NCBI GenBank assembly: GCA_002794785.1
Contig: NBBA01000001.1
Span: forward strand, 4,836,001 to 4,900,000
Direction of reading: 5' to 3'
Length of the DNA stretch: 64,000 nt
From: Coniferiporia sulphurascens
Lineage: Eukaryota; Basidiomycota; Agaricomycetes; Hymenochaetales; Hymenochaetaceae
Numbering within the stretch: position 1 is the stretch's first letter; every line of letters begins with the position of its first letter. The notes under the pieces were generated by a model that did no database searches, was not told the origin of the DNA, and worked only from the letters and a program-made list of their open reading frames with translations. The translations under genes and the position numbers were made by a program. Below, piece after piece: positions 1-11,255 of this stretch.

Positions 1-54
1 CGAGGGAATTATGTAATCGTAGATCTGTATAGTCCAGAGGAAATACAATCATGT

Positions 55-140
55 GACCATCAGTCCGGCGCATCAGGTGACAGCCCGGCGCATCATGTGA
101 CTGACAACCCGGTGCGTCAGGTGATGTCCGGACCCAGTGG
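55..140. repeat. Short GC-rich imperfect direct repeats in the copia element
   Basis: Three imperfect units built around CCGGCGCATCAGGTGAC occur in a row, at about 65, 85 and 110. The stretch is GC-rich inside an otherwise AT-rich element and interrupts the region where the protease part of the polyprotein would be expected. It may be a small insertion or a local tandem expansion. No function is apparent. Confidence 0.5.
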
Positions 141-184
141 TCTCCAACGCATAGGCATCAGAGTAGTAAGCCCTGGGCTTACAA

Positions 185-2857
185 TTGTATAGTATATTTA
201 ACAATGATGTACAAGCAGCTACAAAAAATATTACATTATTCGAACTTCACAAAAAACTCGGACACATAAGCTATGCTTATATTAAGCGATTACTAAAAGA
301 AGATCAAATTACAAACAATAAAATTTCAAATTATAATGAAACTCAATGTACAATTTGCCTCGAAGCAAATATAAAAAGAATGCAAATCCCAAAATTACAT
401 GTTTCAAAGTTAGCAGAAAAATTTGGTGATCATATCCATATGGATATATGGGGACCTGCATCCACACATGCTATTGGAGGATATAAATATCTTCTAACAC
501 TAGTAGATGATGCTACTAGATGGATTAAAATGATTTTATTAAAAACAAAAGACGAGGGCTTAAACACTTATACAACTTGGGCTATAATGCTCAATACACA
601 ATTTAATATAAAAATAAAAATATTACAAAGTGATAACGATACAGTGTTTTTAAGTAAACAATTCACTGAATATTTAAATAAAAATGGAACAATAAGAAAG
701 CTGACTGTTCACGATACACCACAACAAAATGGAGTAGCAGAATGATCACATCAAACAATATTAAACAATACACGAGTTAACCTGCTACAAGTGAAATTAC
801 CACCAAGTTTATGGGGAGAAGCTGTAAAATACAGTACTTATCTTTACAATAGAATGCCAAAGAGCGCTATTGATTTCAAAACACCATATTTTAAACGATA
901 CAATGAAAATTATAACATAGACAATTTAAAAGAATTCAGCCAATATTGCATCATACAACAAGAAGACATTAATAAACTACAACCAAAAGGAATTTATGCT
1001 CAATGGCTAGGATTCAATGAAGAAAGCAAAGGTCACAGAACCTATCATAACAGAAAAATCACAGTCAAACAAAATTTACAATTTTTAGATTCTCCACCAT
1101 CTAAAATTGAAGGGGAGAATATTACAGAAAAACAAAATGAACAAATAAAATAATTAACAAAAGAAAGACCAATAAGAATAATTAAACCAACAAAACGATC
1201 ATTAGGTCTTAACTTTGATGAACAAAACACGGTAGCCTATCTTACGGAATTCAATCAATTCAATGCAGAATTAATAGGCAATCCAAATTCATATCAACAA
1301 GCGATCAATAGAATTGACGCAAATCAGTGGATCACGGCAATGAAAGAAGAAATAAAAATGCTAATCGAAAGATCTACATGGACGATCATTGATCCACCAA
1401 AAGATGTAAACATAATTGGAACAAGATTTGTTTATAAAACAAAAAGATTAGCAAATGGAGAAATTGAACGATACAAAGCAAGATTAGTAGTTCAAGGATT
1501 CACCCAAAAAGAGGGTATAGACTACTATTCAAATGATACATTTGCTCCAGTGGCACGATTAGCCACAGTTTGAACTATATTAAGTTGGAGCACAACAAAC
1601 AATTACGAAATTCATCAAATTGATATAAAATCAGCTTACTTATATGGTGAATTAGAAAAAGATGAAAATATATACATAAAACCACCACCAGGAAATTTAG
1701 TCAAAACAAAATCTGGACAAGTTTTAAAACTAAATAAAGCCTTATACGGATTAAAACAAGCAGGCAGATGATGGTACAAAAAATTGTCAGAAATATTAAC
1801 AGGAATCGGACTAACATGAGCAGTCCAAGATAATGCAGTATTCTTCAGAAAAGTAAAAGGAAAAACAATCTTAATACTTTTTATACATGTTGACGATATA
1901 ACGATATGCGGCTTAAATTTATTAATAATAAAAGCCTTTAAAGATGAAATAGGAAAACACATAAAATTTACTGATGGAAACAATATACATTGGTTACTCG
2001 GAATTGAAATTGAAAGGAATCGAAAAGAAAGAATTATAAAACTAAGACAAAAAAATTACATTGATAACATAATCGAAAAATATCAATTAAAAGACGCTGC
2101 AATGGTATGAACACCAATGACACCAGGACAAGTGTTAAAATCACTAGAAAATCCAACCAATGAAGAATTAAAATTCATGCAACAAATACCTTATATGAAT
2201 ATGGTTGGAGCATTACGATATGCAGCAGATTGTACAAGACCTGATATATCATTCGCAACAGGTCAATTTGCTAGGCATTTAAATAAACCTAGTATTGAAC
2301 ATTATAATGCAGTAAAACATTGTTTCAAATATTTAAAAGGAACAAACAATTATTGGTTAATACTTGGAGGAAATGATCCAATCAAGTTAATCAGATATAC
2401 CAATGCTGACAGAATGACACAAGAAGGCCATAAAGCAATATCCAGATATATATTTCAAATTGGAAACACAACAATGTCATGGTCAAGTAAAAAACAAGAA
2501 TTAGTGTCATTATCAGTATGTGAAGCTGAATTACAAGCTTTAACACATGGAGTTAAAGAAGCAATATGGCTAAGAAGACTAGTTGAAGAGGTACTGCAGA
2601 CCTTGAATACACCCACAAAAATATTATGTGATAATCAAGCAGCCATAACAATAGTAAATTCGACAGAACAAAAATATACACAATGAACGAAACATATTGA
2701 TATATGAAAAGATTTTTTAAGAGATTATATAGAAAATGAAACTATATCAGTTTCATATATTCCAACTGGACAGCAAAAAGTTGATATTATGACAAAAGCA
2801 CTAACAATAGAATTAATCAAACATTTTACAAGTATGCTCTGCCTAGTAAAAGTTTGA
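185..2857 (+). pseudogene. Copia polyprotein remnant: GAG-pre-integrase, integrase, RT, RNase H
   Basis: The frame starts with the GAG-pre-integrase motif (LHKKLGH) near 250. The integrase core follows, with MDIWGP, LQSDN and the NGVAE glutamate region (about 440-745). RT shows the RVT_2 start (KEEIKML, about 1345), FAPVAR, YGLKQAG and an HVDD variant of the YVDD catalytic box near 1890. RNase H shows TRPDIS, SWSSKKQ and LCDNQAA (2230-2650). In-frame TGA codons lie at 743, 1571, 1769, 1817, 2108, 2684 and 2705, and a TAA at 1151. At most of the TGA sites relatives have arginine, so they fit CGA-to-TGA changes. The polyprotein cannot be made as one piece. A reassigned code is unlikely, since tryptophans are still encoded by TGG. 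Confidence 0.92.
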
Positions 2858-2864
2858 AGGGGAG

Positions 2865-3120
2865 TATTAAATAAATATAATGAAACGATATAAATAACAG
2901 ATGGTCATATGAACACCCATCTTACTAAGTGAATGATAACACAATGATAACACCATACGATAGGAGCTATGATAGTTATAGTATATGTAGCTCATGGTAG
3001 ATGTATATAAGGAGAGCTGGTCTCTACTATGAAATACATCGGTTTACACTGATAACCCTGTTCCCCCTCAAATCTACCACTGCACCTCATTGTCTACCAC
3101 AACGTGCGTAGATTTTAAGA
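2865..3120 (+). repeat. Copia 3' LTR (256 bp)
   Basis: The LTR begins TATTAAATAAATATA right after the purine tract and ends TTTTAAGA. Its limits are set by comparison with the reverse-oriented solo copy at 37839-38095, which is alignable from end to end. The expected terminal TG is TA here, perhaps a decayed TG. A TATA-like GTATATAAG lies near 3003. No target duplication can be tested because the 5' end is outside the window. Confidence 0.85.
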
Positions 3121-3726
3121 TATTCATTCACTGGGCAGACCGACTCCTTGAGTGTCTGTCTGCAAGCATTATTCGTCTTCTTTGGATCATCAGTCTGGCC
3201 GAAGTGAATGTCGTGGCTAGATAACATTGACAACGTAGTAGTTGGGTTACTCAGCCAATCCCTTTCATTAAAGTCGTAAGTATATGCATTCTCTTCAAGC
3301 CATCTGGTAAGTAGAATCCATACTGGTGGAGGATTGAAGTTCCAGTGACTGTATTACCTCTGTAACTTGAAGATAATATACAATTGTAAAGTAGTAAATG
3401 GTGACATGGCCTCACTGTTGAGGTACTCGAGACATGGGAGATAAATTCTGCTGTCTCCCCTCTCATTCCCTTTTTAATTCTGTGTCTTGGTTCTCGCAAC
3501 GGACCTGTCAGCCATGTCAAGAAAAGGAAATGAAAACCTGTAATTGGAGCGGAGATTCAAATGCAATCCAGACTGAATAAAGAGGCGAGCACCTCCTTCA
3601 TCCCCTCCTCAGCTTCTTACTCTCCGACCACTACCATCCATTTCGAAAAACATACACTCAGTCCAATGCAGCACTCTCGTCGCACTCTTACCCACCCTCT
3701 ATCATCCCTCTCATCCGACCCCCACC
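3121..3726. other. Region between copia element and first gypsy LTR, no gene recognised
   Basis: No convincing gene is visible. A short minus-strand open stretch at about 3122-3210 (including HDIHFGQTDD) could be an exon of a gene cut by the copia element, but nothing around it confirms this. Confidence 0.4.
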
Positions 3727-4285
3727 TGTTACAATTTTCCTTTACTTTCCCCTAATGTGCTGACTCACTTCCTCTTTGTCATCATCAGTCAGCGCAACTC
3801 CCCCATTTCTCTGCCTTACTCATCCTTATTCACCTTGCGCCATAAGACGCCATGATGACGCCTCATTGCACCATCATGACGTGCTTTGCTTACTGATCAC
3901 CGTACTTGTATTACCAAGGCCTTCCTTGAGTTTCCATGACCTTCCATAGTCTGGTAAACATACCTAACCAAGTTGCTACAGTAGCAAACACATAGAGTAG
4001 CATATAAGCATGTAACGTCAGTAGCACAAGCCCTAAGCTTGTGCTCTTTGTTCATACAAGCCCATTATCTGCTACCACCAGTCTACTGTGCACTGTTGTG
4101 CCATCAGCCGCTTTGTCGTAACCCGACTCGCTCTAAGAAGCCTACCGCGTCCACATTGTCGATCAGGAAGCCCCGCTGATGATCATCCTCGACTTACGAC
4201 ATCTAGGAAGCCCCGTTGCCGTACCATCAGTTCCGACGATCAAGAAGCCCCGACATCGATCACCACGTAACCGTTGAGCTTAACA
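3727..4285 (+). repeat. Gypsy solo LTR 1
   Basis: This 559-bp LTR runs TGTTACAATT to GAGCTTAACA and is flanked by a perfect 5-bp target duplication, CCACC, at 3722-3726 and 4286-4290. It is therefore a genuine insertion reduced to one LTR by recombination. It contains TATAAG at 4003-4008 and, about 30 nt further, the AAGCTTGTGCT box (4035-4045) that matches the candidate self-primer of the full elements. Confidence 0.95.
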
Positions 4286-5550
4286 CCACCCAGCCGAGCC
4301 TGCGCCACTTTGATGGTCTACCATGCCATGCAACCTAATCAACGTGACATTTAGACACAATCTCCCCGTAAGTATATCTCCTCCTAGTCCCGTCAACAAC
4401 GCCTGACCCTCTCGTCATCCAGACATACTCCACCGTGGCATGTCTCGACTTGTCCCACCTATTACGAGCCTCCATTTTATCAGTATGTCTGGTATGCTCC
4501 TCATAAATCCTTGGCTAATCTCGCGAATCACAGATACCCTTGGCTTGCAAATGACCATGCCTCAGTAACCTGGTCCCAGCCTGCCATGACGACAATACAT
4601 TCGAGACCAGTGTGACTTCCATAATGTGGCTTTCCGATGGAGTCTCCCTTCCCAGCCTTGCGCTCGGGAGGGCTGACAGTCCGGTCTGCTGGCAAAAGCC
4701 ACGGAAGCGAGACTCACCCTCTCATTCACGTCTGGATCTGGCGTCACTCTCCATGTTGCCACTAGGTGCGTCCGTGGCAGCATGGAGGTGTGAACTGGGC
4801 TTCTCGTTCACGTCCAGGGGCAGCATCCGTCTTCCATAATGTGGCAGTCCGATGGAGTCAGCCCCGTCCAGCACTAAGCTTAGGGCGGGGTGACAGTCCG
4901 GGCTGCTGATAAAAGCCGCGGGAGACGGTGCTGTCTGTGCATCATAGCACCCACCACTGTCAGAGCCGACACCTTGAGTCTGGCCTCCTGAGGGAGCCTT
5001 TTCATTGGCTCATATCTTCGTCAAAGGTATGTGCCTTAACTAGTGAATACCCGTTGCTTTCTAATATTTGTTCTACTAGTGCTGAGTGGCACGGTTCCAC
5101 TGGCGAAGATGATAAGAAAGGACGGTTTCTATTTACAAAGAAAGTTGCCGGTTTTCCTGTGATCACATACGCTGCCGCTTTACATTAAACCCATCTGCAA
5201 CACTGATAGCATTTTATCTGTCTTAGTCTACTTGAATTGTATGATGATGCAAATGAGAGAGTTCGTAACACATGTTTATATCAAAAACTATAAAAAATTC
5301 TGATCTGTACCATGATTTTTGTCGTTAACCTATGGCAGACACTTGGTGCAATCCTCTTGAACCATAAAAAATCGCGAAATATCTCAAGGCCCGATATGAT
5401 GTATGTATGAATGTTCACTTGTCCGGTTGTGTGAGTGGCTAATTTCAGCCTAATGATAGACTAAATGATATTCTCCCATTGCCATTCGCCCCCACATGTG
5501 CGATATCATCGAGATTCAAAACTGGCAATCGACTAAAACTTGCACAAAAA
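4286..5550. other. No gene recognised; holds a duplicated structured repeat and GtaA 3' flank
   Basis: No protein family is recognisable here. Two structured direct repeats sit at 4619-4925. From about 5390 onward the sequence resembles the 3' flanks of GtaA copies 3 and 4 (16640-16800 and 39330-39480), so this part belongs to the duplicated unit. Confidence 0.5.
4619..4925. repeat. Two imperfect direct repeats with a conserved hairpin plan
   Basis: Units start at 4619 and 4834, about 215 bp apart. Both share TTCCATAATGTGGC, CCGATGGAGTC, TGACAGTCCGG and AAAAGCC. Between the second and third boxes each has its own GC-rich hairpin: CCCTTCCC with GGGAGGG in the first, GTCAGCCCCG with CGGGGTGAC in the second. 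The outer boxes can also pair (GTGGC with GCCAC or GCCGC). No known ribozyme or ncRNA family is recognised. Confidence 0.5.
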
Positions 5551-5616
5551 TCAGGCAGGGTCAGAATACAACAGTGGAGCCTCCGGGGAGATCCCCTCCC
5601 ACTGTATCCGCTCAAT
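5551..5616 (-). other. Stranded tail of GtaA copy 1 last exon
   Basis: Read on minus, this 66-bp piece encodes the final residues of the tail, ending LLYSDPA and a stop, as in copies 3 and 4. It is cut off from the rest of copy 1 by solo LTR 2 (5617-6178). Confidence 0.8.
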
Positions 5617-6178
5617 TGTTACAATTTTTCCCTTACTCTCTTCTAATGCGCTGACTCACTTCCCCTTCGTCATCATCAGTCAGCGCAACTCCCCCATTTC
5701 TCTGCCTTACTCATCCTTATTTCGCCTTGTGCCATAAGACACCATGATGACGCCTCATTGCACCATCATGACGTGCTTTGCTTACTGATCACCGTACTTG
5801 TATTACCAAGGCCTTCCTTGAGTTTCCATGACCTTCCATTAGTCTGGTAAACATACCTAACCAAGTTGCTACAGTAGCAAACACCTAGAGTAGCATATAA
5901 GCATGTAACTTCAGTAGCACAAGCCCTAAGCTTGTGCTCTTTGTTCATACAAGCCCATTATCTGCTACCACCAGTCTACTGTGTGCCACTTGGCCATTAG
6001 TCGCTTCGTCGTAACCCGACTCACTCTCAGAAGCCTATCGCGCCCACATCACCGATCAGGAAGCCCCATCGACGATCATCTTCGACTTACGGCATCTAGG
6101 AAGCCCCATTGCCGTACCACCAGTCCTGACGATCAGGAAGCCCCGACATTGATCACCGCGTAACCGTTGAGCTTAACA
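5617..6178 (+). repeat. Gypsy solo LTR 2, inserted in last exon of GtaA copy 1
   Basis: The 562-bp LTR is flanked by a perfect target duplication, TCAAT (5612-5616 and 6179-6183). It interrupts the coding sequence for the cytosolic tail of GtaA copy 1. Read from the gene side it provides 14 codons and then a stop at 6133. Confidence 0.95.
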
Positions 6179-9100
6179 TCAATGTCCTGTCGCAAGTTTT
6201 CCATCTCCGAGCGCAGTCCTTCATTAAGTAGAGGCTGCAGAGCCATTATCATTTGCTGTAAAGCAGCCCCATCTCCGAGTGGCTGATCACCACTCCTGTG
6301 CTCAACTACGTCTGCACTGCTTTCGGGATTTGTGCTCTCGGACATCTCGCCTCGTTCGTACAAGGTAGAAGTCATGTCAGCACTTGAAGACGTGTGTCCG
6401 GTTTGCCCAATGAGGCTCATTGGTCCCGCGTTACTCAATAGTACCGAGTGCATTGCCATTTTTGCGGCCCTGGAATTAGACAGGTAAGGAGCACCCGTGA
6501 AATGGCCACTAGTTGTGACCCTGGGGCCCAGAAGGAATGGCTCGAATGCCCCATTGGGTGCAGACTGGACTGAGAGCCCTCCTTTTCCATGCCTAGGTAT
6601 CGTGTCTTTGTTTGCGTTGTGCTCACGTTGTCGGCAGAGCGTCTCGTGGTGACGGCGCACACAAAACAACATGCCAAAACCGAATGTGATGAGAACTACA
6701 AGTCCTCTGCCTATGCCGCCACCGACTGCGGCCGCATTTGGCTTGCTTTTCGTTGTGCTTGGGTTGTCCAATGACTTGCCTGGGATGGTGCTCCCATCAT
6801 TGGGCAAGCTAATCGGCTTAGTCGTGATGCTACAAAAGTTACATTATTAAAAATAATTCTGAAGGACGAGTCAGAATAAATTACTCAAGCGCCAGTAATG
6901 AAAATAAGCTGCCTATAGTGGGGCTGGAATGAAGCATCATAAATACAGGTCAAGTAGGTTGTGTACTTGGTGACATTACCTGTTTATGCCTGCGCCCTGT
7001 CCGTTGATCGCTTGTCCGGAAGCTGGGTCGTACACAGTGGTGAAGGGTGTGCTGTTGAGGTTTGCGCTTACGTATCCATGTAGCTGTCCAACCATTAAGT
7101 CACACATAGTGGTATTCATTAACGCTGATGCTGTGAACATAATCGAGTCTGTAAATCGAGTAGACATTAGCCGAGTGAGGCTGTCTAGGGTGATACTATT
7201 TACTTAGTGTCACAACTGATGGGTCTTGGTTACTTAATGGCAGGCCATAATTCGCCTGAGCTAGAGGGAGTGGATTAAGGAGATTGTTAGCTAAGATTCA
7301 GACATGGAATACGCTGGAGGTTCGCACTGGCAATATTGTAGTAAAAACTTGTGAGCACTTGGTATACCTCATCTGGAACAAGATCCAAATTAAGCAGTTT
7401 GTCTGCATATAAATTGTATATCAGCCCGTTTGAGTTCGGAGAGTTGTAAAAAAAGTCGACATGCGTGCTGTCAGCCGCAACTGCATTACTTGTCCACTGC
7501 TCAATATAAGATGTTGCCGTTGTCTGTAGTACAGGTGAGTGGGAAAAAATATGAGAATCTAAGTTTGATAGCAAATTGAGGAGGCCTCACATTAAAGTGC
7601 ACTTGGTCATCATCCATGCCTGCAATCTCCGCAATCTTAGCCATCATGGCAATTCCAATAATCCCCTTTAATGCAGTGTTCATCTGATTGTTATCTGAGA
7701 CACCACTTGTGATACCAAAATCCGCTGAACTCCTTTTATTACAAAACCATATTAAAATTTTATGTTCTGACCATAAGAAGAAATTAGTACATACTGATTT
7801 ATAGGATTCAGAGTATTGGTGATGAGGAAATCTGCCCATTTCCGAAGAAGCGTGTACTGGAAGTGATCAGACATCAGAAAGGAAAACAAGGGAATGATAG
7901 AGTTCATCAAAAGAAGGGAAAGGAAGAAGACCGGAAGACGAGACTAACGTGCTTGGCAAGGAATGTCCCATTTCCGGAGGCTTGAGAGTAGGCCAGCATC
8001 ATGATGAGCATGTTTGCCATCTCTGATTGCTACGTTAGGAGGATCTGAGAGCAACTGAGTAAAGCAGGGAGACGCACCTTCGACTTGGTAGTCATGCACA
8101 TTGTCAATGCCGTCCGCCATTGCATTTGGGTATGCTGTGCCTAACGGTATTACTCGTTAGAGCTAGCATAATCGGGTGCACCACAGAATAAAAAGGGAGA
8201 AACAAAACCTGCGTACCTATGTTCATGGCGGCATATGTCTGCGTATATGCATCCGAGTCCTGGTACTCAAGCAATGGCGTGAGCAAGTAACCACCGAGCT
8301 CAGGATTCAGGTACAGTAGCGCTGGGAATGCTGCATAGAGTACATCAACTGTATTCACACTTTGTTGGACCGTCTTTCCACTGTGTCGACAGTCAGTTCA
8401 GTCTTGTTTAGAGCACAACCTAGGTATTAACGGAAGAAAGAGGAAGGAGGACGTACTTATTGTCAGAGCCGGCGCTACCAATGTTCTTCATGAACACCTT
8501 GACATCTGAAAAGTTCCATCCACCACCAATGTTACTGGCAAGTGTGATGTCCAGTGTACCCATCACCTGGCTTACACCCAGTGCGAGGAGATCTGCATAG
8601 TTGTTTGAGAGCGCCGCACCTGCCGCTTTTAGCTGCTCATCAAATGTTTCCGCTGCAGATTGTGCTTGTGTGAAGTCATCTAAAAAGAATTCAACCTGTT
8701 GACCGATAAACAAATGATAGAGCAGTGAGTAAGATTCAAGGATGTTTTTACTCAGTAACACAGACTAAAGAGGTGAGAAAAAAGAGCTGATGAATGTACA
8801 GCGCTACTGCCATTGCCAAAGGCAGACATAAAATATGGACTGCGCATCTGGGTCATGCCGTCCGTCAAAAGGTATTGAACCGATGGGTCACACACAACAC
8901 CAAGTGCCCAGACCGCAGGCTCCGGTGTATCTGTGATATTGCCCCAGTCGACCATAATGCTCATGACGGGCCTGTCGTTGCTGCAGATTTATATACAAGT
9001 CAGCTACCATGTCCAGGCTTTGCATCAGCACAGTGAGGAAAAATCTGAAAGACATACAGTCCCACCACAGCTGGAGGTGTGTCAGCCGCGTTGTTGAGTG

Positions 9101-10156
9101 TCAGGCTTGCATTCGCTGCTATCCCACGGTTCTCCTTATACCCAGAGATCGACCATGATGTCATCGTCCTGTCGATCTACTCAATCAGCCATATTTCATA
9201 TCATAAGTAATTGTTTTCTTCTGCGTAAGATGTTCTGACCTTCTTGAAGGAATAATATTCCATTCCATCCTGTGGGAAGTTATTAACTTCTGTAAACGCT
9301 TGCTGCGTCTGAAGCTCCATCTCCAATATGACATAGTCATCTTCGGTATCATCCGGAGTCCATTGGATGACCTCTGTCCCACTACCAGCGATAAAATCTG
9401 CCAATGATTTGAGTGGTTAATTGTTATAACCGGCATCATAGAGCTTCAGCACACCTCCTGTTACATCAGAGTACATACACAGATTGTGCGGGTTTCCATC
9501 CAGAGATGCCGCCGACATGTAGAAATACGAAAAGGGGAGCGATTGCCGAACAAGATCTGTGGGCTACATTTATCTTCAATTTCGATTTCCGCTGATGACT
9601 CTTCAAAAGCAAGACGTACCTCAATTGGATTGAGGAATGTCGCATTTATCTGCATTTTCCCTGTGGTCAAGACGAAGGTGGTGCTCATTGGTGTAAACTC
9701 GACCGCAGTTTGGTTTGCCTGGATTATGTTGCCACTGGAATAGTTTCCAAGGATCCAATAAAACTGCCCGTCAACTAATGCAGACGCGTACCAACTTGTG
9801 ACCTAGATGAAGACATAGGGTCATCAGCAATCCTAATGGAAGGAAACTAGAGAGATCTAAAATGGCCAGTCATCATGCCGGTGTGCGCTTTCATGCTGCC
9901 CACACACAATTCAGGTTGCAAAGATGATAGTAACGCAACACACCTGACTTTGAAACCATGAACTCGGCCAAATATTGGTTATAGGAAGAGGATTGTTTCC
10001 TTGTGGGATCCAAGTATTGAGATATGGAGAGTGCACAGCAAGTGGAAGTGCGGGAGGATTGAATGGGGTAATTGACCACGAGCTTGGTCCATTCTGTGCA
10101 GTAACAAAGACAGCAGTGACGAAGAGCAATGCTAGAATGCGCAGAAAATGGTGCAT
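6133..10156 (-). CDS. GtaA-like glutaminase family protein, membrane-anchored, copy 1 (LTR-derived C-terminus)
   Basis: Multi-exon gene starting at the ATG at 10156 with a secretion signal (MHHFLRILALLFVTAVF). Exons in order carry the N-terminal part (PLAVHSPYLNTWIPQG), a Trp/Tyr-rich domain, the helical region near 8500-8700, LNPELGGYLL with LLEYQDSD (about 8250), DYQVE (8090), MLIMMLAYSQASGNG (7990), ALKGIIGIAMMAKIAEIAG (7650) and IYNLYADKLL (7400). This is the DUF4965/DUF1793 pattern of fungal glutaminase A relatives. A transmembrane segment (about 6680-6750) and a basic cytosolic tail follow, unlike secreted Aspergillus GtaA. I saw no stop in the exons I followed. The last residues are replaced by LTR sequence. 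Family assignment is firm; the substrate is inferred. Confidence 0.8.
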
Positions 10157-11255
10157 TGGTACTGCCAGCAGCCTGAGTGCAGGGTTATACATGCCAAGGA
10201 CGAGTAGCAGGCGGAAACTATTGCAGGGAAAACACTGCAGATTTCAACTTGCGTGCAGAGGGCGCCGGTGATGGCCTAAAAACTGCGGCATGATGGTGGA
10301 GATCCCTTGGGAAATGTTACTATTAATATTGTATGTTCATTTCAGCAGTGAGCAGTGTGTCAGGCGACTCGGAGTCCGAGCGATCATCATATTCTCATAT
10401 ACAAGGTGTACACGTACAAATATGGAATGATATTCCCACACGCAGCAATACTCTAGGCTTCTTCAAGCATAAATCTGTGATATGATGCTTTCTACCTGAG
10501 GGTCGATGCTGCTTCCTTCAACTACATCCTGTGCTACCACTGGGGGAATCCAAAAATACGACCAGGCAACCTATGAAGGACTGGCTTCACAACCTTGTCC
10601 GAAGTAATACTGGAATCGGCAAAATCAAACCCCCAAGCATGCGTGTCAACTGTTTCCACAAGAGCTATGAGCAGCTGACGACCGGAGTTGTGCGATAGGG
10701 GATTTCGGTACATTGCATTGTCATTATTTCTACTGAGCATTGCTACTAACTTTGTGCTGTTTTAGTGTATTGCTGTATACTGGTGGGCAGTGGTGGCCAA
10801 GCTCTAAAAAAAGTACTTCCGCCATTCTAATTTGCTTCCTATTCTGCCTATTTTTGGAGATTGATTTTAACAGCCTCTCGGTTTTCCCCTTTACACCATG
10901 TATACACCTATTGGTGACTACAGATGCACATCTGTTTGATACGCTGATGTATATGCCACGTGCACGGCGTGCACTGTTGTTGCTCCTTAAAGTACTCATT
11001 ATGTCAGCAAGGTCTCATGCTACACCACAGTAATATCGCCCATTGGACCGCCCCCTTCCGTGATTGGCAAGGAGCTACTGTTGTGGAATAAAACGCGATT
11101 TTGATCAACTGATACTTGGCTTATGATGTTGTTACAATCAACGAAATTGCAAATGTTTCGGGGAGGCTGCGCTCGCAACAGTCCTATACCTGCACCTCTA
11201 AACCCCCCTCTCCCTCAGGCTGGACCCCACGTTCTAATCATTTTCTGTGCTACTG
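10157..11255. other. Divergent promoter region between GtaA copies 1 and 2
   Basis: The 1.1 kb separates two head-to-head GtaA-like genes. No gene is recognised. Part of it (10789-11030) has loosely hAT-like ends, but this was not strong enough to call. Confidence 0.5.

Larger units (their letters stand above)
1..3120 (+). mobile_element. Ty1/copia retrotransposon, 3' part, decayed
   Basis: The order of remnants is GAG-pre-integrase, integrase, RVT_2 reverse transcriptase, RNase H, purine-rich tract and 3' LTR, which is the order of Ty1/copia elements. The 5' LTR and gag lie outside the window or are lost. The element is much more AT-rich than the genes to its right. The purine tract GAAGGGGAG at 2857-2864 directly precedes the LTR. 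The coding frame carries several in-frame TGA codons, so it is dead. A solo LTR of the same family lies at 37839-38095 on the other strand. Confidence 0.93.

Noticed and set aside
185..2857. Reassigned genetic code (TGA as sense) in the copia frame
   Set aside because: TGA stands at arginine positions while tryptophan uses TGG, so this is mutation damage.
3251..3520. Minus-strand open frame of 89 codons
   Set aside because: No family similarity, no splice context and no homologue in the window.
3727..4285. Independent non-autonomous element (TRIM) instead of a solo LTR
   Set aside because: The same sequence forms the LTRs of complete gypsy elements in this window.
10789..11030. hAT-like MITE with ends CAGTGGTGG and CACCACAGT
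   Set aside because: The ends match only partly and no 8-bp target duplication is visible.
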